A stretch of DNA of 39,707 nt, taken from the NCBI RefSeq assembly GCF_002081715.1, contig NZ_MUKP01000042.1, forward strand, positions 1 through 39,707, read 5' to 3'. Positions 32,645-39,221 of the stretch are shown here, piece after piece; the first letter of the stretch is position 1; each line of letters begins with the position of its first letter. The translations under genes were made by a program, and so were the position numbers. This DNA is from Nocardia donostiensis. GTDB lineage: Bacteria > Actinomycetota > Actinomycetes > Mycobacteriales > Mycobacteriaceae. The notes beneath the pieces are model-generated. The model made no database searches. It was given only the letters and a program-made list of their open reading frames with translations, and was not told where the DNA came from.

Positions 32645-32830
32645 TCACTGTTGCCCCTCCCGCCAGGCGCGGTCGCGCGCATCCTCGCGCGCGTTGCGCT
32701 CTCGTGCGATATCCAATGCCCGTTCGGCGGTTGCCTGGTCCGGATACGGCCCCATCCGTTCGCGGAACCAGCACTGCCGCCCCTTTTCGGCACGCTTGTG
32801 CTTCAAGCAGTAGTACCAGGACTCAGCCAT
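32645..32830 (-). CDS. Small conserved actinobacterial protein (SPOR-like annotation)
   Basis: 61 residues from ATG 32830, preceded by GGGGG at 3-4 nt. The sequence begins MAESWYYCLKHKRAEKGRQC and continues with a MGPYPDQATAERALDIARERNA segment. Similar actinobacterial proteins of ~60-70 residues, starting with a W-YYC-KH motif, are often annotated SPOR domain proteins. The two cysteines and the histidine (CLKHKRAEKGRQC) could bind metal. I start here rather than at the upstream in-frame start (32968) because the extra part is not conserved in my recollection. Function unknown. Confidence 0.75.
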   Translation of the reverse strand: MAESWYYCLKHKRAEKGRQCWFRERMGPYPDQATAERALDIARERNAREDARDRAWREGQQ

Positions 32831-32989
32831 ACCCCCAGCATCCCATTCCCCGGCCGCCGTCGCCCTATTCCACGAAAATCCCCAGGACCGAATCCCGTGC
32901 CAGCCCCCGTGCCTCACTGGCCGGTTTCGGCGGTCGATGCCGTCGAACTCGAACGACACCGGCGACACCGGATCCGGGGTACGGGCGTG

Positions 32990-33025
32990 AAAAATCCCCC
33001 CGACCAGGTGATATGTCAGGGGGAT
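32990..33025 (-). terminator. Intrinsic terminator of the tRNA-Glu-Asp-Phe transcript
   Basis: On the minus strand an 11-bp stem with one G-U pair, ATCCCCCTGAC with GTCGGGGGGAT (arms 33025-33015 and 33004-32994), is followed by a run of T. It lies 5 nt beyond the tRNA-Phe gene. Confidence 0.85.
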
Positions 33026-33029
33026 AACG

Positions 33030-33103
33030 TGGCCAGGGCCGGGATCGAACCGGCGACCTTCCGCTTTTCAGGCGGACGCTCGTACCAACTGAGCTACCTG
33101 GCC
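33030..33103 (-). tRNA. tRNA-Phe (GAA)
   Basis: 74 nt. GGCCAGG/CCTGGCC acceptor stem with A as discriminator; D-loop AGCTCAGTTGGTA; anticodon loop CTGAAAA giving GAA; TTCGATC T-loop. No CCA encoded. It is the last of three tRNA genes on one transcript. Confidence 0.97.
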
Positions 33104-33161
33104 GCAGGCACCCGAACGGAATGCCATACGTGAAACGCCGGATTTCTCCGGCGTTTACTTG

Positions 33162-33235
33162 CGACCCTGACGGGACTCGAACCCGCGACCTCCGCCGTGA
33201 CAGGGCGGCGCGCTAACCAACTGCGCCACAGGGCC
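33162..33235 (-). tRNA. tRNA-Asp (GTC)
   Basis: 74 nt. GGCCCTG/CAGGGTC acceptor stem with G as discriminator; anticodon loop CTGTCAC giving GTC; T-loop TTCGAGTCC. No CCA encoded. Spacing to tRNA-Phe is 58 nt. Confidence 0.97.
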
Positions 33236-33263
33236 TTGCTGCTACCTACGGTCGGCCAGACCG

Positions 33264-33336
33264 TACCCCCTACGGGATTCGAACCCGCGCTACCGCCTTG
33301 AAAGGGCGGCGTCCTAGGCCGCTAGACGAAGGGGGC
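33264..33336 (-). tRNA. tRNA-Glu (TTC)
   Basis: 73 nt. GCCCCCT acceptor arm pairing with AGGGGGT (terminal G-U pair) and A as discriminator; anticodon loop CTTTCAA giving TTC; T-loop TTCGAATCC. It is the first gene of the tRNA-Glu-Asp-Phe set, an arrangement also known in mycobacteria. Confidence 0.97.
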
Positions 33337-33393
33337 TCGTCCCGGATTTCTCCGGACCGGCTTTTCAACGGCTTGTCCGTTGGGAGCTCGCAT

Positions 33394-33423
33394 AGCTTAT
33401 GTCAGACTCGGCCGGTTTCCCAA
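33394..33423 (-). promoter_or_regulatory. Candidate promoter of the tRNA-Glu-Asp-Phe operon
   Basis: On the minus strand TTGGGA (33423-33418) and TAAGCT (33399-33394) are 18 nt apart, placing the start about 50 nt before tRNA-Glu. The -35 overlaps the end of the upstream TetR-family gene region. Confidence 0.4.
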
Positions 33424-33432
33424 ATCGGCTGG

Positions 33433-34098
33433 TCAGGCGGGTAAACCAAGTTCTTCGATCCGCGCGTTCGCACGCCAACCGTCGTGGCTGAACTGTTCGG
33501 CCCACTGCGGGGTGGACATCGACGCGACGATCACCTCTAGCGCCTCGGTGAAACGGGAACGCAGATCGGCGTCGTGACCGAAGACGTCGCTCAGATAGCG
33601 CTGGCCGGCCAGCGCGCCGGTGAGAGCTCGGGTGAACCGATCAGGGTCGGCGTCGGCGCGCAGCTGCCCCTGTTCGATCGCACGTACGGCGAGCACCCGG
33701 ATGGTGCGCGCCAGGATACGGCTGCCGCCGTTGCGTGCGTCACGGTAGAAATCCGGCTCGATGATCAACCGATATTCGGCCTGCACGATGATGTCGTGTT
33801 CCAGACGCAACGCCAACTCGTCGACCACACCGTGCAGGATGTCCAGCGGCCCCAGGTCGGTCCGGGCCAACCACCGGTCGACCGAAAGCCGGTATCGGTC
33901 GAGTGCCGAATCGAGTACGGCCTGCGCCAGGTCTTCCTTGGAATCGAAATGGAAGTACATGGCGCCTTTGGTGGCGCGCGAACCTTCCAGAATTCGATTG
34001 AGCGAAGCAGCGGCATAACCGCTCTTCCCGAACTCAACGGCGGCGGACCTGATGATCGCCGCACGTGTCCGGCGGGCCCGCTCTTGTTGCCGTGCCAT
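33433..34098 (-). CDS. TetR-family regulator resembling gamma-butyrolactone receptors (ScbR/ArpA type)
   Basis: 221 residues from ATG 34098. The DNA-binding domain (~8-55) contains RAAIIRSAAVEFGKSGYAAASLNRILEGSRATKGAMYFHFDSKEDLA. The KGAMYFHFDSKEDLA part is a hallmark of gamma-butyrolactone-receptor regulators. The C-terminal ligand domain is typical of TetR proteins, ending in a QWAEQFSHDGWRANARIEELGLPA tail. No butyrolactone synthase (AfsA-like) gene lies in the window. GGAGG lies about 10 nt upstream of the start, and an inverted repeat further upstream (34127-34153) could be its operator. The receptor-type call is by motif only. Confidence 0.8.
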   Translation of the reverse strand: MARQQERARRTRAAIIRSAAVEFGKSGYAAASLNRILEGSRATKGAMYFHFDSKEDLAQAVLDSALDRYRLSVDRWLARTDLGPLDILHGVVDELALRLEHDIIVQAEYRLIIEPDFYRDARNGGSRILARTIRVLAVRAIEQGQLRADADPDRFTRALTGALAGQRYLSDVFGHDADLRSRFTEALEVIVASMSTPQWAEQFSHDGWRANARIEELGLPA

Positions 34099-34126
34099 GC
34101 TCGAAACGCCTCCGAAGCCTTATGGA

Positions 34127-34153
34127 GCTCAATGGAATTTCAGTCCATCGAGC
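34127..34153. promoter_or_regulatory. Inverted repeat upstream of the TetR-family gene, candidate operator
   Basis: GCTCAATGGA (34127-34136) and TCCATCGAGC (34144-34153) are complementary at 9 of 10 positions with 7 nt between. It lies about 29-55 nt upstream of the start codon, the usual place for autoregulation. It does not match the typical butyrolactone-receptor (ARE) sequence. Confidence 0.45.
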
Positions 34154-34309
34154 CCATCGCCGCCGCGCAGCCATAACCAGGAAGACAGGCTGCTGACGCC
34201 AATTAACGAGGTTTATCAATACTTCCAGCTCGGATTGCCCCATAGTTTCGGACTTCAGGTACGGAAACCAGCGAAAAACCCGAAACACACCGGCTGGTAT
34301 GATTTGTTC

Positions 34310-34343
34310 GCCCGGGTGCGCCGCAGGGGGTGCGCATCCGGGC
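34310..34343 (+). terminator. Terminator-like stem-loop in the gene-free stretch
   Basis: A 12-bp stem with one G-U pair, GCCCGGGTGCGC (34310-34321) with GCGCATCCGGGC (34332-34343), is followed by ATTTTCG. It would end a plus-strand transcript starting in this region, but no gene precedes it on this strand. Confidence 0.5.
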
Positions 34344-34909
34344 ATTTTCGTCGCGCTTTTCGTCGTCCCCGATGCGCCTCCTGCGGCTTCGACTCATGAG
34401 CAGCCCCCAATTCACCGACTCGTCACCGTACCCGGAATCACACTTCGCCACGTGACAAACCGCAAGAGCATCGATTACCACGCCGAACCCCATCCACTAC
34501 AGCAAACACCATGCCACCGGTAGCATTACCGGTAAACCCTACGAATCGGCAAGAGCCACAGCGCTGTTCACCGCGCCTGCCGAGCCGGACACCCACTCAC
34601 CACACCGGGCATCAGCGCCCGCACCGGACGCTCTATACCACCTCCACATCCACCAAAGCGATTGGTGTGCAACATTTTTGATGATATCCCGCTCGGCGGA
34701 AGATCAACAAAGCCAGGTATGGCCGCCTGCGCCCCCGTGGACCATCGACCACCCAGGCGGGTGGCACACAGGACCCCGCCAACCATCGGCATCACTCACG
34801 AAGACCGCCGCACCACCTCCCCCGCCCGGTGAACCCACCCCTGACCGACGCAGGCCCACCGGCCGCGCAGGGGCGCCGACCACACCGGACCGCCGCGTCA
34901 CCTACCCGG

Positions 34910-34940
34910 TTACGAGAAATCGGCAACCGGTGATTAGAAT
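34910..34940 (+). promoter_or_regulatory. Candidate promoter of tRNA-Lys
   Basis: TAGAAT (34935-34940) is a good -10; TTACGA (34910-34915) is a weak -35 with a long 19-nt spacer. The -10 ends 10 nt before the mature tRNA. Confidence 0.4.
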
Positions 34941-34950
34941 GTCTTCCCGC

Positions 34951-35023
34951 GCCCCTATAGCTCAGTTGGTAGAGCTACGGACTTTTAATCCGCAGGTCCC
35001 AGGTTCGAGCCCTGGTGGGGGCA
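34951..35023 (+). tRNA. tRNA-Lys (TTT)
   Basis: 73 nt. GCCCCTA/TGGGGGC acceptor stem with A as discriminator; D-loop AGCTCAGTTGGTA; anticodon loop CTTTTAA giving TTT; T-loop TTCGAGCC. No CCA encoded. Confidence 0.97.
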
Positions 35024-35027
35024 CACC

Positions 35028-35057
35028 TCGGGCGCCCGGTCGACATCGGGCGCCCGA
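35028..35057 (+). terminator. Terminator hairpin after tRNA-Lys
   Basis: TCGGGCGCCCG (35028-35038) pairs with CGGGCGCCCGA (35047-35057), an 11-bp perfect stem beginning 5 nt after the tRNA. It is followed by TTCGT rather than a T-run. Confidence 0.75.
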
Positions 35058-35208
35058 TTCGTATCCGAGCCGGCGAGCACCACCCCGCGGCGAGCGGAAA
35101 ATCGCCATCGACGGCGCTCGTGCCCTACTGTGAGTTCCACCGATATTGCCCCCAGGACACTGTGATCCGGTCCATAACCCGAGCTGATATCCCAGAGCCA
35201 AGGAACCG

Positions 35209-35697
35209 ATGACTTCCTTCGACGATTTGCTCTCACAGGTACCCATCACCCAGATCGCCGGACGCCTCGGCATCGACCAACGCACCGCGACCACCGCGGT
35301 GCAGACAACCCTGCCGACACTGCTCGGCGGACTCCAGTCCAACGCGCTACGTCCCGAGGGCGCGGCCGCGTTGGCCGGGGCGCTCGCCGATCACGGCAAG
35401 CTCGTCGAAGGAGCGGGCGCGGTGGACCTGGACCGGATCGATACCGTCGAAGGCGCCAAGATCGTGGACAAGGTCTTCGGCGCCGAAAAACCCATCGTCA
35501 TCACCGCACTCGGCGAAACCGACGGCACAGGAGGCAACGAGACCATCGCCCGGCTCATGCCGATGCTGGCCCCGATTGTGCTCGCGTACCTGGCCCGGCA
35601 ACTCGGCGCAGGCAGACACGCGGGCGGCGTCCTGACTCGACTACTCCGCAGTAGGCGTACTTCCACGTTCGGGTGCCCTACCTCACACAATGGCTAA
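35209..35697 (+). CDS. DUF937 domain protein
   Basis: 162 residues from ATG 35209 with AAGGA nine nucleotides upstream. The family pattern is clear: SFDDLLSQVPITQIAGRLGID, TAVQTTLPTLLGGLQSNA, AALAGALADH, GAKIVDKVFGAEKP, and LMPMLAPIVLAYLARQL. DUF937 proteins usually continue with a Gly-rich GGLLGG segment; here the end is short and basic (GVLTRLLRSRRTSTFGCPTSHNG), so the C-terminus may be truncated or shifted. Function unknown; no operon partner. Confidence 0.85.
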   Translation: MTSFDDLLSQVPITQIAGRLGIDQRTATTAVQTTLPTLLGGLQSNALRPEGAAALAGALADHGKLVEGAGAVDLDRIDTVEGAKIVDKVFGAEKPIVITALGETDGTGGNETIARLMPMLAPIVLAYLARQLGAGRHAGGVLTRLLRSRRTSTFGCPTSHNG

Positions 35698-35832
35698 CGG
35701 CGTCAGCGCCTATACGATAGGCCCCTTACGCGGATTCAGGTCATACACTCGCCTGTGGCCGCCGAACGTCCGCAAGGCGATGACGTTGAAAAAAATAAAC
35801 GCGCACCGCCGGTCAGTTGCGTTTCGCATCAC

Positions 35833-35851
35833 ACCTACGGTGCCGTAAGGT
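35833..35851. promoter_or_regulatory. Candidate operator upstream of the desaturase gene
   Basis: ACCTACGGTGCCGTAAGGT is a near-palindrome: the arms ACCT-ACGG and CCGT-AAGGT are complementary if one extra A (35847-35848) is bulged. It lies 72 bp before the start codon. Desaturase genes of mycolic-acid bacteria are often under TetR-type regulators that read acyl status, so this could be such a site, but I do not know the exact consensus. Confidence 0.35.
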
Positions 35852-35922
35852 ATGGCCGCATCGGCAACGGTCTACCCCTATGGGGGCGACCCGCAAGACC
35901 GCATACATGAAGGGCTTGATAC

Positions 35923-36894
35923 ATGGCAAGGGATCTGACTCAACTCGAGCTGCTCACGGAGTTGGAGCCGGTTGCCGAGCAGAATGTCAACCGACACCTG
36001 TCCATGGCAAAGGAATGGCATCCGCACGACTACGTACCGTGGGACGACGGTCGCAACTTCGCCGCACTCGGCGGCGTGGACTGGGACCCGGAGCAGTCGA
36101 AACTGAGCGAGGTCGCCAAAGCGGCGATGATCACCAACCTGCTCACCGAGGACAACCTGCCCTCTTACCACCGCGAGATCGCCGAGAACTTCTCCCAGGA
36201 CGGCGCCTGGGGCACCTGGGTCGGTCGTTGGACCGCCGAGGAGAACCGGCACGGCATCGTGATGCGCGACTACCTCGTCGTCACCCGCGGTGTCGACCCC
36301 GTCGCGCTGGAACAAGCACGCATGGTTCATATGACCAACGGTTTCGCCTCGCCCGCCGACGCCGACGCGGGCTTCCTGCACTCGGTGGCCTACGTGACAT
36401 TCCAAGAACTGGCCACCCGCGTCTCGCATCGCAACACCGGCAAGGTCTGCGACGACCCGATCGCCGACCGCATGCTGCAGCGCGTGGCCGCCGACGAGAA
36501 CCTGCACATGATCTTCTATCGCAATATGTGCGGCGCGGCCCTCGACCTGGCTCCCGACCAGGCTCTGGACGCGATCACGCTGATCCTGGAAAACTTCCAG
36601 ATGCCCGGCGCCGGTATGCCCAACTTCCGGCGCAATGGCGTGCTGATGGCCAAGCACGGCATCTACGATCTGCGCCAGCACCTGGAAGAGGTCGTGCAGC
36701 CGGTGCTCAAGAAGTGGCGCGTGTTCGAGCGTGACGACTTCACCGCACGCGGCGAGGAGACCAGGGAGCGTCTCGGCAACTTCCTGGAGAGGCTCGGCAA
36801 GGACGTCATCAAGTTCGAGGAACAGCGCGACCGCATGCTGGCCCGTGAGGCCGCCAAGCGCGAACGCGAACTGGCGAAGGTCGCCGCAGTCTAG
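35923..36894 (+). CDS. desA1: Acyl-[acyl-carrier-protein] desaturase (DesA1-like)
   Basis: 323 residues from ATG 35923, with GAAGGG eight nucleotides upstream. It is a soluble diiron desaturase: EENRHG at ~106-111 and DENLHMIFY near 188-196 hold the iron-binding Glu/His pairs, with a third Glu in LLTEDNLPSYH (~72-82). The length is close to DesA1 (338 residues). DesA1 acts on acyl-ACP intermediates in mycolic-acid or unsaturated fatty-acid synthesis. Genes in order with Rv0824c: the tRNA-dihydrouridine synthase follows, separated here by an inserted membrane-protein gene on the other strand. The coding region ends with a Lys/Arg/Glu-rich helix. Confidence 0.92.
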   Translation: MARDLTQLELLTELEPVAEQNVNRHLSMAKEWHPHDYVPWDDGRNFAALGGVDWDPEQSKLSEVAKAAMITNLLTEDNLPSYHREIAENFSQDGAWGTWVGRWTAEENRHGIVMRDYLVVTRGVDPVALEQARMVHMTNGFASPADADAGFLHSVAYVTFQELATRVSHRNTGKVCDDPIADRMLQRVAADENLHMIFYRNMCGAALDLAPDQALDAITLILENFQMPGAGMPNFRRNGVLMAKHGIYDLRQHLEEVVQPVLKKWRVFERDDFTARGEETRERLGNFLERLGKDVIKFEEQRDRMLAREAAKRERELAKVAAV

Positions 36895-36934
36895 ATCTGC
36901 GAGCCGGCAGCACCGGCATATCGGTATATACAGA

Positions 36935-36972
36935 CAACGCGCCGCTGCCCGCACTCGGGCGGCGGCGCGTTG
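36935..36972. terminator. Terminator between desA1 and the convergent membrane-protein gene
   Basis: A 17-bp stem with one G-U pair, CAACGCGCCGCTGCCCG (36935-36951) with CGGGCGGCGGCGCGTTG (36956-36972) and a CACT loop. It lies in the 99-bp gap between convergent genes. Confidence 0.8.
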
Positions 36973-36993
36973 TGCGCTGCTGCGTTGTGCAGG

Positions 36994-37656
36994 TCAGCCG
37001 GTCGGCAGGGCCCCGTCCACGCCTCCGACATCGGTGATCTGCCAGTCCGATTTCTGATCCAGCGTGACGTTGTAGGTGACGGTGGTCTGCGCGCCATCCG
37101 GAGTCTGCGCGTTGGTGGAGTTCACATTCACGAACACGTTCACCTTGTAGACACCGTCCTGCTCCGACATCACCTTCGCGGTAATCGGTGACGCCGTCGA
37201 CGTCCATTTCAGCGGAACCAGGATCTGCTCCAGCTTGGGCGCGGTTGTCTCGAACTTGTTCGCCAGCTGCGGTGCGGTATTGGCCTTCAGGTTCGCCACC
37301 CAGGCATTGATGTCCTGGTAGTTCACCGTGGCAGCACCGACCGCGTAATCGGTGGCGACCTGCTCGGCGCGCTGCTCGGCGGCGGCGCGGTCGTCGCGAT
37401 CGGAAAGGTCACTGCGCGCCGACCACAGCAGCGCGGACAGCACGATCACCGCGATCGCCAGCGCGCCGATCACGACGGCCTGCACGACGGTGGACACCCG
37501 GATCGACACGGTCCCAGGGACGCCGCCGGTAGCTGCCGCGGTGCTGCCGCTGGGGGCGGGCGTTTTTTCCGCGGCGCGCTCGGTCGTCGCGTCGACCTCC
37601 TCCGCACCTGTGCTGCCCGGCTTGTCCCGGCCGGTCTCGTCGTTCTGCTCGGCCAT
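36994..37656 (-). CDS. Mce-associated-like membrane protein
   Basis: 220 residues from ATG 37656 (a further in-frame GTG/ATG lies upstream). A disordered Glu/Ala/Thr-rich cytoplasmic start of ~50 residues precedes one membrane segment (VVQAVVIGALAIAVIVLSALLW, ~52-74). An extracytoplasmic alpha+beta domain follows, with AAAEQRAEQVATDYAVGAATVNYQDINAWVANLK... and VYKVNVFVNVNSTNAQTPDGAQTTVTYNVTLDQ. This layout is typical of Mce-associated (Mam) proteins, which belong to the NTF2-like family. No mce genes are in the window, so the name reflects architecture only. Confidence 0.7.
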   Translation of the reverse strand: MAEQNDETGRDKPGSTGAEEVDATTERAAEKTPAPSGSTAAATGGVPGTVSIRVSTVVQAVVIGALAIAVIVLSALLWSARSDLSDRDDRAAAEQRAEQVATDYAVGAATVNYQDINAWVANLKANTAPQLANKFETTAPKLEQILVPLKWTSTASPITAKVMSEQDGVYKVNVFVNVNSTNAQTPDGAQTTVTYNVTLDQKSDWQITDVGGVDGALPTG

Positions 37657-37817
37657 TGATTCCTGGTCCTCTTTCGGTCGCACACGTCATCACCGACGTC
37701 GGTCGCGGTGATGCCTTGCGAACATCAGGCTAATCGCGCCGTCTGCCACCCCGGTGCACCCCCACCACCGAACGCGCAGGTTCGGCGGCCTTCGCGGTGG
37801 ATGAGACACTGGACCCT

Positions 37818-38966
37818 GTGACGATGACTAGTGAGGTGAGCACGGCCCTGCGGATCGGACCTTATCCGGTCGATCCGCCGGTGGTGCTTGCCCCGATGGC
37901 CGGAATCACCAATCGTGCGTTCCGCAAGCTGTGCCGCGAGTTCGGTAGCCCGACCTCGATCTATGTCTGCGAGATGATCACCGCGCGCGCAGTGGTGGAA
38001 CGCAACGAGAAAACCCTGCACATGATGTCGTTCGACGCCGATGAGTATCCGCGTTCCATGCAGCTGTACGGCGTCGACCCAGCCACCCTCGGCGAGGCGG
38101 TCCGCATCATCGTCGGCGAGGGCTGGGCCGACCATATCGATCTGAATCTGGGCTGCCCGGTGCCAAAGGTGACCCGCCTCGGCGGCGGGGCGGCGCTGCC
38201 GTACAAACGGGCGCTGTTCGCCCGGATCGTGCGAGCTATGGTGGCCGCGGCCGAGCCGGCAGGCGTTCCGGTCACCGTGAAATTCCGCATCGGCATCGAT
38301 GACGAACACCTGACTTATCTGGACGCGGGACGGATCGCCGAGGCCGAGGGCGCGGCTGCCGTCGCACTACATGCCCGCACCGCCGCCCAGCGCTACTCCG
38401 GCCAGGCCGACTGGACGGCGATCGCCCGTCTGAAGGAGGCGGTGACCACCGTGCCCGTGCTCGGCAACGGCGATATCTTCGGTGCCGACGATGCGGTCCG
38501 GATGATGAACGAAACCGGCTGTGACGGTGTGGTGGTTGGCCGCGGCTGCCTGGGCAGGCCGTGGTTGTTCGCCGAACTGGAGGCGGCGCTGCGGGGCAAG
38601 CCGCTGCCCGAGCCGCCGAATCTGGGTCTGGTCGGCGAGGTGCTGTTACGCCACGGCACCCTGCTGGCCGACCATCTGGGCGAAGACAAGGCAATGCGCG
38701 ATCTGCGCAAACATATGGCCTGGTACCTGATGGGCTTCCCAGTCGGAGCCGACCTGCGCCGCGCCTTCGCCACGGTTTCCTACCTGAGCGAACTGGCCGA
38801 TCTGATCGGGCGTCTCGACCCGGCCGCCCCTTTCCCGCGTGACGCACAGGGCCCACGTGGCAGGCAGGGCTCCCCCGGCAAGGTGGCGTTGCCGCACGGC
38901 TGGCTCGACGATCCGGACGACCCCGCCGTGCCTGCCGCGGCCGATGTCATGCACAGCGGCGGCTGA
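37818..38966 (+). CDS. tRNA-dihydrouridine synthase (DusB type)
   Basis: 382 residues if read from GTG 37818; GTG 37797 would add seven residues and ATG 37824 would remove two. Diagnostic segments: VVLAPMAGITNRAFRKLC, LNLGCPVPKVTR with the catalytic Cys, FRIGIDDEHLTY, VALHARTAAQRYSGQADW, VLGNGDIF and VVGRGCLGRPWLF. FMN-dependent enzyme that reduces uridines in tRNA D-loops; specificity between DusA/B/C cannot be assigned by eye, though similarity to Rv0823c fits DusB. A -10-like GACACT ends 7 nt before GTG 37818, suggesting a leaderless mRNA. It follows desA1 as in M. tuberculosis. Confidence 0.9.
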   Translation: MTMTSEVSTALRIGPYPVDPPVVLAPMAGITNRAFRKLCREFGSPTSIYVCEMITARAVVERNEKTLHMMSFDADEYPRSMQLYGVDPATLGEAVRIIVGEGWADHIDLNLGCPVPKVTRLGGGAALPYKRALFARIVRAMVAAAEPAGVPVTVKFRIGIDDEHLTYLDAGRIAEAEGAAAVALHARTAAQRYSGQADWTAIARLKEAVTTVPVLGNGDIFGADDAVRMMNETGCDGVVVGRGCLGRPWLFAELEAALRGKPLPEPPNLGLVGEVLLRHGTLLADHLGEDKAMRDLRKHMAWYLMGFPVGADLRRAFATVSYLSELADLIGRLDPAAPFPRDAQGPRGRQGSPGKVALPHGWLDDPDDPAVPAAADVMHSGG

Positions 38967-39221
38967 CGCACCGCAGTGACCGGGCCTGCCGCGTTCCGCC
39001 GTCGATCTGTGTTGAGATGCACATACTGCAGGCGAACATGATGCGCTTCGCATCCGGTCGCCGAGCAACTTTCCAGCATCGCACCGTCCGGCTGCTGCTC
39101 GCGCGGGCTCGGTTTGCGCTCGGGTGGCCCACCGTGGCGGAATCGTTATCATTGCGGAATCGGTCAGCCGGTCCAGCCCCGGCCGAGGCGGCAGCGAGGA
39201 ACGGAAAAGCGAGGTTCGTTG

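Larger units (their letters stand above)
34099..34950. other. Gene-free stretch between the TetR-family gene and tRNA-Lys
   Basis: About 850 bp hold only short open frames with no good Shine-Dalgarno, no recognisable domain and poor codon patterns. The base composition seems somewhat less GC-rich than its neighbours (for example around 34190-34290). Contained elements: the dyad at 34127-34153, a stem-loop at 34310-34343 and ACCGGTA repeats near 34515-34535. It may be a decayed region or hold an unrecognised RNA. Confidence 0.6.

Noticed and set aside
34203..34493. 96-codon minus-strand frame in the gene-free stretch
   Set aside because: Weak ribosome-binding site, no domain and composition unlike neighbouring genes; it overlaps the stem-loop at 34310-34343.
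34515..34535. ACCGGTA-containing repeats near 34515-34535 as a butyrolactone-receptor (ARE) site
   Set aside because: Only a short core matches; the flanks do not form the expected palindrome and the site is about 400 bp from the regulator.
32990..35057. Prophage or genomic island integrated at the tRNA genes
   Set aside because: No integrase, no direct repeat of a tRNA 3' end and no transposase-like sequence seen.
35878..36954. 358-codon frame antisense to the desaturase gene
   Set aside because: Overlaps the diiron desaturase; no support of its own.
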